From contig JAHEXJ010000013.1 of NCBI GenBank assembly GCA_023252155.1, forward strand, positions 1 to 38,705: 38,705 nt of DNA. The letters are read 5' to 3'. Positions within the stretch are counted from its first letter, which is position 1. Every line of letters starts with the position of its first letter. This document shows, piece by piece, positions 8,860 to 17,309 of this stretch. The position numbers were made by a program, and so were the translations under genes. Origin of the DNA: Actinomycetes bacterium (GTDB lineage Bacteria; Actinomycetota; Actinomycetes; Nanopelagicales; Nanopelagicaceae). Under the pieces are notes generated by a model. That model was not told the origin of the DNA. It worked only from the letters and a program-made list of their open reading frames with translations, and did no database searches.

Positions 8860-10413
8860 TTATCGGCGAAGTTGGTAGGTCTCCCCCACGCTTTCCCATC
8901 CCGAGTGAGTGATGACGATCAGGATTCGATGGAGATCAAGAATTCTCCGCTCGATGCGAAGGGAAAGTTCGCGGTCTAAGTGTTCGGTCGGCTCGTCAAG
9001 CACAAGCACATCAGCGCGTGAGAGAAGCGCGCGAGCAAGGCTCAACCGCTTTGCCTCACCTCCCGACAACGTCCGGCCAAATTGGCCAAGAACCGTATCC
9101 AGCCCACTTGGCAATTGCTCCAGCAGGGTGTCGAGTTCGACCAACTTTATGACTTCCACTAATTCTTCGTCAGTAGCAGCAGGTGCGGCGATCTTGAGAT
9201 TTTCCCGCAAAGAAGTGTTGAAAATATGACTGTTCTGAATTGCACCAGCAATGTGTGAACTCTCAAGGCTTCGCATTTCGATTCCGTTTAGGAAAATCTC
9301 CCCGTCATAATCCAGCAATCCAAGAAGTGCCATAGCTAGAGTGGATTTGCCGCTTCCGCTTCGTCCTCTAATGATCAACGTCTGTCCCGCGCAAACAGTG
9401 AAGGAAACTGGCTCCATGAAATGCTCGCCATCGTTCCATCTTGATTGCAGGTTGCGAACTTCAATTTCGGTAATTGGAAGATCGGCTTCCACGAAAGTAT
9501 CACGGGGGTGGCTCTGTGAATTGATAATCTGGGAAACCTCTGCTCGGGCAAGGAGGAGTTTGCCCGCACCAAACAGATTCGGGTACCACATAGTCACCGA
9601 CTCAAACATGACAAGTGGCAAAAATATGAGCATCGCAACTCTCACCGCGGGAATTGTCGATGAGTATTGCTGGGCGAGCCAGGCAAGGATCACTAAAGTG
9701 AACCCGATGGTGGCAGTCGATGCGAATGCGAATAATCGGTTGGCTCGCAATAAAGAATCCTCTGCGTCACGCAGATGATTTTCGAGTTCTCTGGTTCGTG
9801 CGAACCGCTCTTCTAGGTAGCCGTAAAACTGTGCTTCAGCGATTCCGTGAGAGGCTTGTTGGACGACTGACGCGTACTCATTTTCGAGGAGCTCAATTCG
9901 TCGGGCGAAGACTTCGCATCTCGTCTTGATGAAAACTGGAAGAAAAAAAAGTAGAAAAAGTGTTGCGGGCAAAGTCACTGCCATTGAAAGAGGAAGAATC
10001 CAAACGCCAAGTCCGACTGCCGAAACGAGCGTAATCACTCCTGCAATATGTGGAAGAGTGATTCGGAGCTCGTACTCTTGGACTCGCTCCACGTCATCGA
10101 CAACACGCTTAACCAATTTCCCGGATGACAAATCTCGAACGAGTGAAAGGGGATTTGACGTGATCGCATCAAAGAGTTTGACCCGCAGCCCTGAGAGGCG
10201 ATCAAAGACCTGACGGTGGCTCGTTATTCTTTCAAAATAACGAGCAACTGATCTCGAAATTCCAAAGAAGCGCACTCCGACGATTGCCACGCCCAATGTC
10301 ATGAGAGGCGGCTTGAACGAGGCCATCGTTATTAGCCAAGCGCTAGTGACGGTCAGTCCAATGCCAGCTACATATGCGGCGCTACTAAGAAGGTATGGAT
10401 AAATTCTCTTCAC
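8860..10413 (-). CDS. cydC: Heterodimeric ABC exporter subunit CydC
   Basis: Half of the CydDC ABC exporter, which moves thiols such as cysteine/glutathione-type reductants and is needed to assemble cytochrome bd. The 517-residue protein has an N-terminal membrane domain of about 300 residues with several hydrophobic helices. The nucleotide-binding domain shows Walker A GRSGSGKSTLAMALLG, signature LSGGEAKRLSLARAL, and Walker B VLVLDEPTEHLD. The GTG start overlaps the cydD stop by 4 bases, indicating translational coupling. Assignment as CydC rather than CydD rests on order in the operon and on the canonical signature motif; substrate is by family. Confidence 0.88.
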   Translation of the reverse strand: MKRIYPYLLSSAAYVAGIGLTVTSAWLITMASFKPPLMTLGVAIVGVRFFGISRSVARYFERITSHRQVFDRLSGLRVKLFDAITSNPLSLVRDLSSGKLVKRVVDDVERVQEYELRITLPHIAGVITLVSAVGLGVWILPLSMAVTLPATLFLLFFLPVFIKTRCEVFARRIELLENEYASVVQQASHGIAEAQFYGYLEERFARTRELENHLRDAEDSLLRANRLFAFASTATIGFTLVILAWLAQQYSSTIPAVRVAMLIFLPLVMFESVTMWYPNLFGAGKLLLARAEVSQIINSQSHPRDTFVEADLPITEIEVRNLQSRWNDGEHFMEPVSFTVCAGQTLIIRGRSGSGKSTLAMALLGLLDYDGEIFLNGIEMRSLESSHIAGAIQNSHIFNTSLRENLKIAAPAATDEELVEVIKLVELDTLLEQLPSGLDTVLGQFGRTLSGGEAKRLSLARALLSRADVLVLDEPTEHLDRELSLRIERRILDLHRILIVITHSGWESVGETYQLRR

Positions 10414-12026
10414 TCGCCACCCCGATCGACTGCACAGACCAGATCTTCAGGTCCAACGAGGGAGGAATCATGGGTAATACAAATGACCATCGCCCCTCGG
10501 CTTTGTGCAGACCGAAGTGCGTTCATCACCAACATTGAACTTGCCTCGTCCAAGTCTGCAGTCGGTTCATCGGCTACAACGAGCACCGGATTTCGGAATA
10601 AGGCTCGTGCAACTGCAATTCTTCTTATCTGTCCACCGGAAGCAGAATGCGATGCTTCGCCACCTTGTCCGAGATTGGTATCTAATCCTTCGGGTAGGTC
10701 TTTGATGGATAGCCCTGCCATTAAAAGCGCATTCTCAATTTGCACATCGGAGGCGTTGGAATCAATTAGCGCGAATTGCTGTCGGACGCTCCCAGCCGCG
10801 AGCTGAGGATTCTGGGGAATCCAGCCCACCAACTTCTGCCATTGTGCTCGCATCCCGGCATCGAGGGTGAAACCTCCCCTATCAGTATGAACTTCGATAG
10901 GCGCATCAAAGGAAAATCCCAAAATGTTGCCAGCAAAGGTGGTCTTACCCACGCCAGATTCGCCCACAACAAAAAGTAACTGCCCTTTACGAACGCATCC
11001 TGATGAAATTCCTACACCAGCAAGAAATATCCATGAAGGCCAAGAAATGCCAACAATTTCTTGGCTGGGCAGGTTCTCCGAACTTTGATTCGAAGCAGGT
11101 TGCTCCCTAACTTGTTCGAGTTCGCGCAACGACTGCGTTCCATCTTGAGAGGCGTGAAAGAGTGAGGCAGCATTTCGCACTGGAAAATAGACTTCGGGCG
11201 CCAGAACAAGGACAACCAAAGCAGTCTTGAAATCTATTGCGCCCGAGACCAATCGAAGACCGATCGACACTGCAATCACAGCCACAGATAAAGTGGCAAT
11301 GAGTTCTAGGGCGAATGCAGAAAGAAACGAAATTCGCAACACCTTCATTGTCTCATCCGCGTAGGTATCGCCCATCTGGCCGATCCGTTTTGATTGACTC
11401 TTGCTCCGCCCAAAAATCTTCAAAGTGATAAACCCTCGAAGGGAATCCTCGAAGTAAGCCGAGAGGGTTCCGAGGGTCTGCCATTTTTTGACGACGGCTT
11501 CTTCAGAAAATCGGCCAATCAGCGCACCAAAGAGTGGAATCAACGGCAATGTAATCAGAGCGATAAAACCGGAGATCAGATCCTGAGTAAACAAAATAGC
11601 AATCACAACGGTTGGCGTGATTGCGGCAAAAATCATCTGCGGGACAAATCGCCCCAAGTAAATATCAAGGGCGTTCAGGCCCTTGATCAAAATATTGCTA
11701 AGGCTGGCAGCTGACCCAGCCGAATAATTCTCAGCCCTCGAAGTCGTCTCGGTTCTCAGCTCTTGCTTCATCCTGATTGCTTGCACGGAACACCAATAGT
11801 CAAAACGCGATTGAAATACCGCGCGAAGGAGCCAAAGTCCGGTCAAAAGGAGAACAAAGTGCAATGAACGAGGTTTGTGGCCAGTAATGCGGACGATGAT
11901 CTCGGAAATCAAGAATGCGTTGGCCACCACGATGACCGACCAGAACGCCCCTGCGAAAACACTTGCTATTAATAATCTGCGGCCGCTACTCGAAGAGAGC
12001 AGCAGCCGCAGATCAACTGATTTCAC
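10410..12026 (-). CDS. cydD: Heterodimeric ABC exporter subunit CydD
   Basis: Partner of the adjacent CydC, forming the exporter required for a functional bd oxidase. The 538-residue protein has about six membrane helices in its first 300 residues. The ATPase domain carries Walker A VGESGVGKTTFAGNILG and Walker B VLVVADEPTADLDEASS. Its ABC signature reads SASGGQ in place of LSGGQ, a degenerate form that could mean the two ATP sites are unequal, as in many heterodimeric exporters. The GTG start overlaps the cydB stop by 4 bases. The gene order cydA-cydB-cydD-cydC is typical of actinobacteria and firmicutes. Confidence 0.9.
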   Translation of the reverse strand: MKSVDLRLLLSSSSGRRLLIASVFAGAFWSVIVVANAFLISEIIVRITGHKPRSLHFVLLLTGLWLLRAVFQSRFDYWCSVQAIRMKQELRTETTSRAENYSAGSAASLSNILIKGLNALDIYLGRFVPQMIFAAITPTVVIAILFTQDLISGFIALITLPLIPLFGALIGRFSEEAVVKKWQTLGTLSAYFEDSLRGFITLKIFGRSKSQSKRIGQMGDTYADETMKVLRISFLSAFALELIATLSVAVIAVSIGLRLVSGAIDFKTALVVLVLAPEVYFPVRNAASLFHASQDGTQSLRELEQVREQPASNQSSENLPSQEIVGISWPSWIFLAGVGISSGCVRKGQLLFVVGESGVGKTTFAGNILGFSFDAPIEVHTDRGGFTLDAGMRAQWQKLVGWIPQNPQLAAGSVRQQFALIDSNASDVQIENALLMAGLSIKDLPEGLDTNLGQGGEASHSASGGQIRRIAVARALFRNPVLVVADEPTADLDEASSMLVMNALRSAQSRGAMVICITHDSSLVGPEDLVCAVDRGGE

Positions 12027-13069
12027 TGGTGCAATGTATCGAGTACTCCTTGTTCAGGGAATTGAATCTGGGAAGCGCTCACGCGTTTCCTGAAGACCCA
12101 GTAAGTCCACCCTTGATACACAAGCACAATCGGCGTCATTACTACAGCGACGATCGTCATTACCTTAAGCGTGTAATTCGTGCTCGACGCATTGAAAATG
12201 GTGAGATCGAATTGCGCGCCTCTGGAGCTTGGCATCACGCGTGGGTATAGAGCGAAGAACAGTCCGCTAACGAATGTGGCAATGGCGATAGACGATGACA
12301 AGAACGCCCAACCTTCTCGCCCACGGAAGTTAGCCGCGATGCCGCCCACCCAGAACAAAGCGGTGGCAATCGAGAGCACCAAGAACTTGGTGTTGATCGA
12401 TGGCAGCATGAGATTGCTCCAGAGCAAGAACGCAACCGCAGCAACCGCCGCAATCAACCCCAAACGGAGTGCAAGGCCGTGCGCGCGGAGGCGAATCTCC
12501 CCCGCCGTCTTGAGGGCAAGGAAGTGCGCGCCGTGGGTAAGGAAGACCGTCAAAGTGACAACGCCCCCGAGAAGTGCGTAAGGATTTAGGAGGTTAAAGA
12601 ATCCACCGACATATTCAATGGATCCACTTGCAGCCTTTTCTAGCGGTACGCCGCGAACAATATTTGCAAAGGCCACACCCCATAGAAGTGCAGGTAGGAA
12701 GCTGGCAATGACAATTGCCAGATCCCATCGTGCACGCCACGTGCCGTCGCCATGTTTGCTCCGGTATTCAAATGCCACCCCGCGGACAATGAGTGCGACG
12801 AGGATCAAGAACAGCGGCAGATAGAACCCGCTAAACAACGTTGCATACCACTCGGGGAAAGCGGCAAAAGTGGCACCACCTGCTACGAGCAACCAGACTT
12901 CGTTGCCGTCCCAGACTGGGCCAAGGGTTGTAAGCACTGCGCGCCTATCGGCAGCATTGCGAGAGACGAAGGGAAGCAGCATTCCAACACCGAAGTCGAA
13001 TCCCTCGAGAATGAAATATCCCACCCAGAGAACAGCAATTAGCAAAAACCAGACGCTTTGAAATGACAT
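12023..13069 (-). CDS. cydB: Cytochrome bd ubiquinol/menaquinol oxidase subunit II
   Basis: Second membrane subunit of cytochrome bd, which reduces oxygen to water with electrons from quinol and has high oxygen affinity. The 348-residue protein opens MSFQSVWFLLIAVLWVGYFI followed by LEGFDFGVGMLLPF, the CydB hallmark. GPVWDGNEVWLLVAGGATFAA, a second highly conserved CydB stretch, follows near residue 50, then further membrane helices. Length matches the family. It lies 28 bases after cydA and overlaps cydD by 4 bases. Confidence 0.96.
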   Translation of the reverse strand: MSFQSVWFLLIAVLWVGYFILEGFDFGVGMLLPFVSRNAADRRAVLTTLGPVWDGNEVWLLVAGGATFAAFPEWYATLFSGFYLPLFLILVALIVRGVAFEYRSKHGDGTWRARWDLAIVIASFLPALLWGVAFANIVRGVPLEKAASGSIEYVGGFFNLLNPYALLGGVVTLTVFLTHGAHFLALKTAGEIRLRAHGLALRLGLIAAVAAVAFLLWSNLMLPSINTKFLVLSIATALFWVGGIAANFRGREGWAFLSSSIAIATFVSGLFFALYPRVMPSSRGAQFDLTIFNASSTNYTLKVMTIVAVVMTPIVLVYQGWTYWVFRKRVSASQIQFPEQGVLDTLHQ

Positions 13070-13097
13070 TGTTGAATCCTCTCTTGTTTAGCAGTTG

Positions 13098-14501
13098 CTA
13101 GTAGGACATCACGAGTGGGCGGTCAGCTGATCCGCCGACGGAGTCGACGTCATAGTCAACTTCGGGCCTTGGACCAACTTGAATTGTCTTGAAGATTAAT
13201 CCCACTTCAATGACTGCAAGTACGCCGTACAAAAGCGTGAATGCAATAAGGGTGAAGAGGACTGCGCCACTTGAGACGACCTGGCTTACTCCGGCAGAAG
13301 TTTTGATCAATCCAAAGACTGCCCACGGTTGTCGGGCGGTCTCGGTAAAGATCCATCCAAAAGAGTTAGCCAGCAATGGCAAGAACGGCAAGGTCAACAT
13401 CGAAGGAAGAAACCATTTCCCGTGCGGAGTGCCACCTTTTCGCATCTGCCAGAGGGCAAGAAGAGCAAAGATCGCGCCAAGGAAGCCAAAGCCGATCATC
13501 AAACGGAAAGACCAATACGCAAGCGGAATATTCGGTTTGTAATTTCCCGGTCCGTACTGAGATTCATATTTGGCTTGCAAATCGTTGACGCCTTGTACGA
13601 CACCTTTGAAATTGCCAGTTGATAAGAATGACAACATGGAAGGCAAATCAATTTGGAACACCGATCTAGATCCATCAAGTGTTCCGATTGTGAAGAGCGA
13701 GAATGGCGCCGATTCGGTTGTGCTGTAGAGAGCCTCCGCCGCTGCCATCTTCATTGGCTGCTGATCGGTCATAACTCTTGCAGTGAGGTCTCCTGAAAAA
13801 CCAACGAGAACAAAGCTGATCAACATCGCAATGAGTCCGAGTTTGAGAGTTCCTCGCGTCATCTCGATATCTTTTTTCTTCATGACCAACCACGCCGAAA
13901 CTCCAGCGAGAAATGCCGCCCCGGTAAAGGCCGCTGCCGGAATCGTGTGGAAGAAAGTTGCCAGTGCAGTTTTCTGCGTCAGCACCGTGAAGATGTTGGT
14001 CAGTTCTGCTCGGCCCTTCTGCGCATTAATGATGTATCCGACGGGATGTTGCATCCACGAATTCGCGGCGAGAATGAAATAGGCAGATAACAAAGTGCCC
14101 GTGGCCGCGGCCCAAATCGAGGCGAGGTGCAACTTCTTGGGCAACCTGTCCCAGCCGAAAATCCAAAGACCAAGGAAGGTGCTCTCAAGGAAGAAGGCGA
14201 GCAAGCCCTCCATCGCAAGGGGGGCTCCGAAGATGTCGCCAACAAAGCGGCTGTAGGAGGACCAGTTCATTCCAAATTGGAATTCCTGAACTATTCCTGT
14301 GACCACGCCGATGGCGAAATTGATGAGGAAGAGTTTTCCGAAGCATTTGGTGGCCCTTAAATACTTCAGGTTGCCCGTTCGATACCAGGCCGTCTGCAAC
14401 CCTGCTACATAAAAGCCCATCCCGATCGTGATCGGCACGAAGAGGAAGTGATACACGGTGGTTATTGCGAATTGCCACCGCGCCAGATCTAGGGAGTTCA
14501 T
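13098..14501 (-). CDS. cydA: Cytochrome bd oxidase subunit I (short Q-loop type)
   Basis: Haem-bearing subunit of cytochrome bd; binds haems b558, b595 and d and oxidises quinol. I chose the ATG at 14501 because GGAGGG lies 3 bases upstream. An in-frame GTG at 14585 would place 28 non-family residues ahead and overlap a likely operator. The 467-residue protein has candidate haem ligands His18 (VYHFLFVPITIG), His185 (FFHTIPAAAFTG) and Met335 (SFRLMIG), acidic residues Glu98 and Glu106, and the Q-loop Lys251/Glu256 in KMAAAEALYS. The Q-loop is short. The usual GRQPW motif reads ARQPW (residues 389-393), a substitution of the glycine. Confidence 0.96.
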   Translation of the reverse strand: MNSLDLARWQFAITTVYHFLFVPITIGMGFYVAGLQTAWYRTGNLKYLRATKCFGKLFLINFAIGVVTGIVQEFQFGMNWSSYSRFVGDIFGAPLAMEGLLAFFLESTFLGLWIFGWDRLPKKLHLASIWAAATGTLLSAYFILAANSWMQHPVGYIINAQKGRAELTNIFTVLTQKTALATFFHTIPAAAFTGAAFLAGVSAWLVMKKKDIEMTRGTLKLGLIAMLISFVLVGFSGDLTARVMTDQQPMKMAAAEALYSTTESAPFSLFTIGTLDGSRSVFQIDLPSMLSFLSTGNFKGVVQGVNDLQAKYESQYGPGNYKPNIPLAYWSFRLMIGFGFLGAIFALLALWQMRKGGTPHGKWFLPSMLTLPFLPLLANSFGWIFTETARQPWAVFGLIKTSAGVSQVVSSGAVLFTLIAFTLLYGVLAVIEVGLIFKTIQVGPRPEVDYDVDSVGGSADRPLVMSY

Positions 14502-14575
14502 TGACCCTCCTTCAATATTGACCCCGGTTGAGTCAATTCCTGTCCATATTGTGAGTGCTCTGGGAAATGTCGAAG

Positions 14576-14598
14576 GTGTTCCCACCCTGTGGTAACAC
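14576..14598. promoter_or_regulatory. Near-perfect palindrome upstream of cydA, candidate operator
   Basis: The sequence reads GTGTTCCCAC, a 3-base spacer, then GTGGTAACAC. The 10-base arms match at 9 of 10 positions. It lies about 75-97 bases upstream of the cydA ATG on the minus strand and also in the leader side of rpmB. Size and symmetry suit a dimeric repressor or activator. It does not fit the Rex consensus I remember (TGTGAA..TTCACA), so the regulator is unknown. A separate pair GTGAGTG (14551-14557) / CACTCAC (14596-14602) surrounds it. Confidence 0.5.
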
Positions 14599-14613
14599 TC
14601 ACTTGGTCAATAC

Positions 14614-14623
14614 TTACGCGTAA
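14614..14623. promoter_or_regulatory. TTACGCGTAA palindrome between cydA and rpmB
   Basis: A perfect 10-base palindrome in the 257-base divergent region between cydA and rpmB. The same core occurs within a longer palindrome upstream of hup at 19673-19686. Sharing between two promoter regions is the only support for a regulatory role. Elsewhere in this 257-base region the only other clear structures are the operator-like palindrome at 14576-14598 and the rpmB ribosome binding site; no convincing -35/-10 pair was found. Confidence 0.3.
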
Positions 14624-14758
14624 AACCATCAAGGGCCAGCCCTCCTTTCTGTCAAAATTGAGCCAATTAGCCTCAAAGCCCGCCTAGGCGCTACCCTTAC
14701 CCCCGCACAAGAACGAATTACTCAAGCCCCAAACCCAAAACTTTGAAGGAGTACGACG

Positions 14759-14944
14759 ATGGCTGCTAACTGCGATATCTGTGGCAAAGGCCCCAGCTTT
14801 GGCAATAACGTCTCGCACTCCCAAGTCAAGACCCGACGCCGCTGGAATCCAAACATTCAGCGCGTACGCACCCTCGTTGGTGGAACCTCTAAGCGTCAGA
14901 ACGTCTGCACCTCGTGCTTGAAGGCTGGCAAGGTTTCTCGCTAG
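14759..14944 (+). CDS. rpmB: 50S ribosomal protein L28
   Basis: Structural protein of the large ribosomal subunit. The 61-residue product starts [20 protein letters not shown], the standard actinobacterial L28 form, and has CDIC near residue 5 and CTSC near residue 50, so it is the zinc-binding version. GAAGGAG lies about 9 bases before the ATG. It is the first plus-strand gene in the window and is convergent with thiL, 30 bases away, without an evident hairpin terminator between them. In the conserved actinobacterial order rpmB and recG are close; here the cyd operon lies between them. Confidence 0.96.
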   Translation: MAANCDICGKGPSFGNNVSHSQVKTRRRWNPNIQRVRTLVGGTSKRQNVCTSCLKAGKVSR

Positions 14945-14974
14945 TTCGCACCGGTTCCGAAGGTCATCCGCGTT

Positions 14975-15904
14975 TCAAATGAAGTGAGTGAAACCTTTCG
15001 GGGTCTTCTCTACTCCCTGTAATTCAACTCCGGTGCCTTGCACGACTTCGCCAATCTCAAATCCTGGCAAATCGATGCCGGCAGCCAGAAATGCGTGATC
15101 TTCTCCCCCGGCGGCAATCCAATCCCATACATCTGCTCCGACTTGGGCGGCCAGACCAGTCAAATCAGCAAAATCCGGATGCAATCGCAATAGATCTGAC
15201 TTGATCACGAACTTAGTTTTTGTGGCCATCGCTCCGGCTTGAATCAGAAGACCATCGCTGACGTCGCACATCGCATGTGCGCCCCGCAAGCTGATCGCTG
15301 CCGGATAAGAAACGCTGGGCGCGCGAAATTGCGCTAGTGCCCGTTCAACGCAACGTGCAGGAGATATCGCACTGACATTGATCTTATGTTGCAAGAGATA
15401 TAGACCTGCGGCAGACCATCCTGGCAAATTCGTTATCACCAACTTGTCCCCGACGTGAGCCCCGGAGCGCAAAATTGGCTCATCGATTTGGCCGATAGCA
15501 GTCATTGAAATCGTGATGACAGGGCCTCGCACAATGTCACCACCGATAACCAGCACATCGCAACTGCGGGCTTCCATCTCAATTCCGCGGGCCAACTCCT
15601 TGATCCAGACCATACTTTCGTGGCCTGTCAATGAGATTGCCACCACTAGATGTTCAGGGGTCGCCCCCATTGCATATACATCGGCCAAGTTCGCAGCGGT
15701 GATCTTCTGCCCGATCTCATCTGGGGTGGACCACTCTCGGCGAAAGTGCACGCCCTCAACGGCCATATCGGTTGTGATTACGCTTTTTTGTAGGGGCGAA
15801 GTGAAAACCGCCGCATCATCTCCTATACCGACGAGTACGCGAGGATCATGGCGAGAAAATATCTTGGATAGTTCGGCAATCACCTCGGACTCGGAAAATT
15901 CCAT
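14975..15904 (-). CDS. thiL: Thiamine-monophosphate kinase
   Basis: Phosphorylates thiamine monophosphate to thiamine pyrophosphate, the last step of cofactor synthesis. The 309-residue protein has the ThiL signatures GIGDDAAVF near residue 22 and TTDMAVEGVHFRREW near residue 40. LADVYAMGATPEH and GGDIVRGP follow at the usual spacing, then CDVSDGLL near residue 213 and AAGGEDHAFLA toward the end. No thiamine riboswitch was recognised upstream. It is divergent from the small Lrp-like gene. The adjacency thiL/Lrp-like/ddl is conserved in actinobacteria. Confidence 0.95.
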   Translation of the reverse strand: MEFSESEVIAELSKIFSRHDPRVLVGIGDDAAVFTSPLQKSVITTDMAVEGVHFRREWSTPDEIGQKITAANLADVYAMGATPEHLVVAISLTGHESMVWIKELARGIEMEARSCDVLVIGGDIVRGPVITISMTAIGQIDEPILRSGAHVGDKLVITNLPGWSAAGLYLLQHKINVSAISPARCVERALAQFRAPSVSYPAAISLRGAHAMCDVSDGLLIQAGAMATKTKFVIKSDLLRLHPDFADLTGLAAQVGADVWDWIAAGGEDHAFLAAGIDLPGFEIGEVVQGTGVELQGVEKTPKGFTHFI

Positions 15905-15998
15905 GGCAACAGCCTACGCGCAGAATTACCCCTGCCAGGTTTGCAGAAAATGCGGTACCGTCGCGCTTAATAGTTCAGTTTATTGAAAGGAACGCCCC

Positions 15999-16235
15999 AT
16001 GTCCGTACAGGCCTACATCTTGATCCAAACAGAGGTCGGGAAAGCATCGAGCGTTGCCCACGCTGTCTCCTCTATCGCCGGTGTAACTCTGGCTGAAGGA
16101 GTGACCGGTCCCTATGACGTCATCATGCGTGCTGAAGCACCAAGCATGGAAGAGTTCGGTCGAGTGATCTTGTCCAAGGTTCAGTCTGTTGCAGGTATTA
16201 CGCGCACACTGACTTGCCCGGTCACCAGCTATTAA
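15999..16235 (+). CDS. Stand-alone Lrp/AsnC ligand-binding (RAM) domain protein
   Basis: A 78-residue protein corresponding to the effector-binding and oligomerisation half of Lrp/AsnC regulators, with no DNA-binding helix-turn-helix. The fold signature is a beta-alpha-beta run: QAYILIQTEVGKASSVAHAV, then the loop GVTGPYDVIMRAEAP, then FGRVILSKVQSVAGITRTLT. GAAAGGAA lies about 6 bases before the ATG. It ends one base before the convergent ddl stop. Such stand-alone RAM proteins bind amino acids or associate with full regulators in some species; here the ligand and partner are unknown. Confidence 0.82.
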   Translation: MSVQAYILIQTEVGKASSVAHAVSSIAGVTLAEGVTGPYDVIMRAEAPSMEEFGRVILSKVQSVAGITRTLTCPVTSY

Positions 16236-17309
16236 TTAATTTCCGAGCACACCATTTTTGCGCGTAAGCGCGCCCTTAATCAGTTGATCAATGATGTCTG
16301 CATAAGTGACGCCTTTTTCTGCCCACAAAGTTGGAAAGACTGAAGTCGGTGTGAATCCTGGCATCGTGTTGAGTTCGTTGATGACGATCTGGCCATCCGG
16401 GCGATAGAAGAAATCCACTCGCGCAAGACCGGCGCACCCAAGGGATGTGAAAGCAAGTGCGGCAAGGCGTTGAATCTCTTTACGATCAGCCTCGGGAATG
16501 TTGGCAGGGACTTTGACACTGGTTCCCTCGTCTAAATATTTGGATTCAAAGTCATAGAAATCAAATTTCTGATCGATGATGATCTCACCTGGATTCGATG
16601 TCCGTACTTCGCCGTCGATCTCCAAAACCGCGCACTCCACTTCCTTGCCGGGGACTCCTTCTTCGACCAATGCCTTGCGATCGAAACGATGGGCCTCGGC
16701 GATTGCAGCGGCCAACGTTTCGGCCGACTTCACTTTGGTTGTCCCGCGACTGGAGCCACCCCGAGATGGCTTTACGAATAATGGGAACGAGAGACGGGAG
16801 ATCAACGACTCGCAAGCCATGCGATTGCTTTCCCATTGCTCGGCGGTTATCACTATTCCTTCGGCCACCTTCATTCCTTGTGCGGCAAATATCGACTTCG
16901 CAAATGACTTGTCCATGCCCACCGCCGACGCCAAAACGCCGCTACCTGCATAGGGAATATTGGCGATTTCGCAGAAACCCTGGATCGTGCCGTCTTCTCC
17001 GTACGGGCCGTGCAACATCGGGAAAATTACGTCAACGCGCAACGCCTTGCCGTTGACTTCAAAACCGCGAATATCGGTGGTGACGGCCTGCGCGGCTTCA
17101 GGAACGATGGGAAGAACTCCATCGACGATGGATAACGGATGATCGTTGGGAATGAGAACCCAGCGTCCTGCCGTACGAGTAATGCCGATCAATATCGGCT
17201 CATAGAGGTCGCGATTGATTGCCGAAAGAATGCCACCGGCCGATATAACTGAGATTTCATGCTCGCTGCTGCGACCACCACAGAGAATCGCGACGACTAT
17301 TTTGCTCAT
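16236..17309 (-). CDS. ddl: D-alanine--D-alanine ligase
   Basis: ATP-grasp enzyme making the D-Ala-D-Ala dipeptide for peptidoglycan. The 357-residue protein has the N-terminal GGRSSEHEISVISA motif and the substrate loop FPMLHGPYGEDGTIQG near residue 98. ATP-grasp residues appear in FPLFVKPSRGGSSRGTTKV. The metal-binding end is DFFYRPDGQIVINELNTMPG followed by FTPTSVFP. The ATG overlaps the gpsA stop by 4 bases, so gpsA and ddl are translationally coupled, as is common in actinobacteria. I see no feature that would predict D-Ala-D-Lac specificity. Confidence 0.96.
   Translation of the reverse strand: MSKIVVAILCGGRSSEHEISVISAGGILSAINRDLYEPILIGITRTAGRWVLIPNDHPLSIVDGVLPIVPEAAQAVTTDIRGFEVNGKALRVDVIFPMLHGPYGEDGTIQGFCEIANIPYAGSGVLASAVGMDKSFAKSIFAAQGMKVAEGIVITAEQWESNRMACESLISRLSFPLFVKPSRGGSSRGTTKVKSAETLAAAIAEAHRFDRKALVEEGVPGKEVECAVLEIDGEVRTSNPGEIIIDQKFDFYDFESKYLDEGTSVKVPANIPEADRKEIQRLAALAFTSLGCAGLARVDFFYRPDGQIVINELNTMPGFTPTSVFPTLWAEKGVTYADIIDQLIKGALTRKNGVLGN

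Noticed and set aside
14551-14602. Widely spaced pair GTGAGTG / CACTCAC upstream of cydA
   Set aside because: Seven-base arms 38 bases apart are weak by themselves; noted only as flanking the stronger 23-base palindrome.
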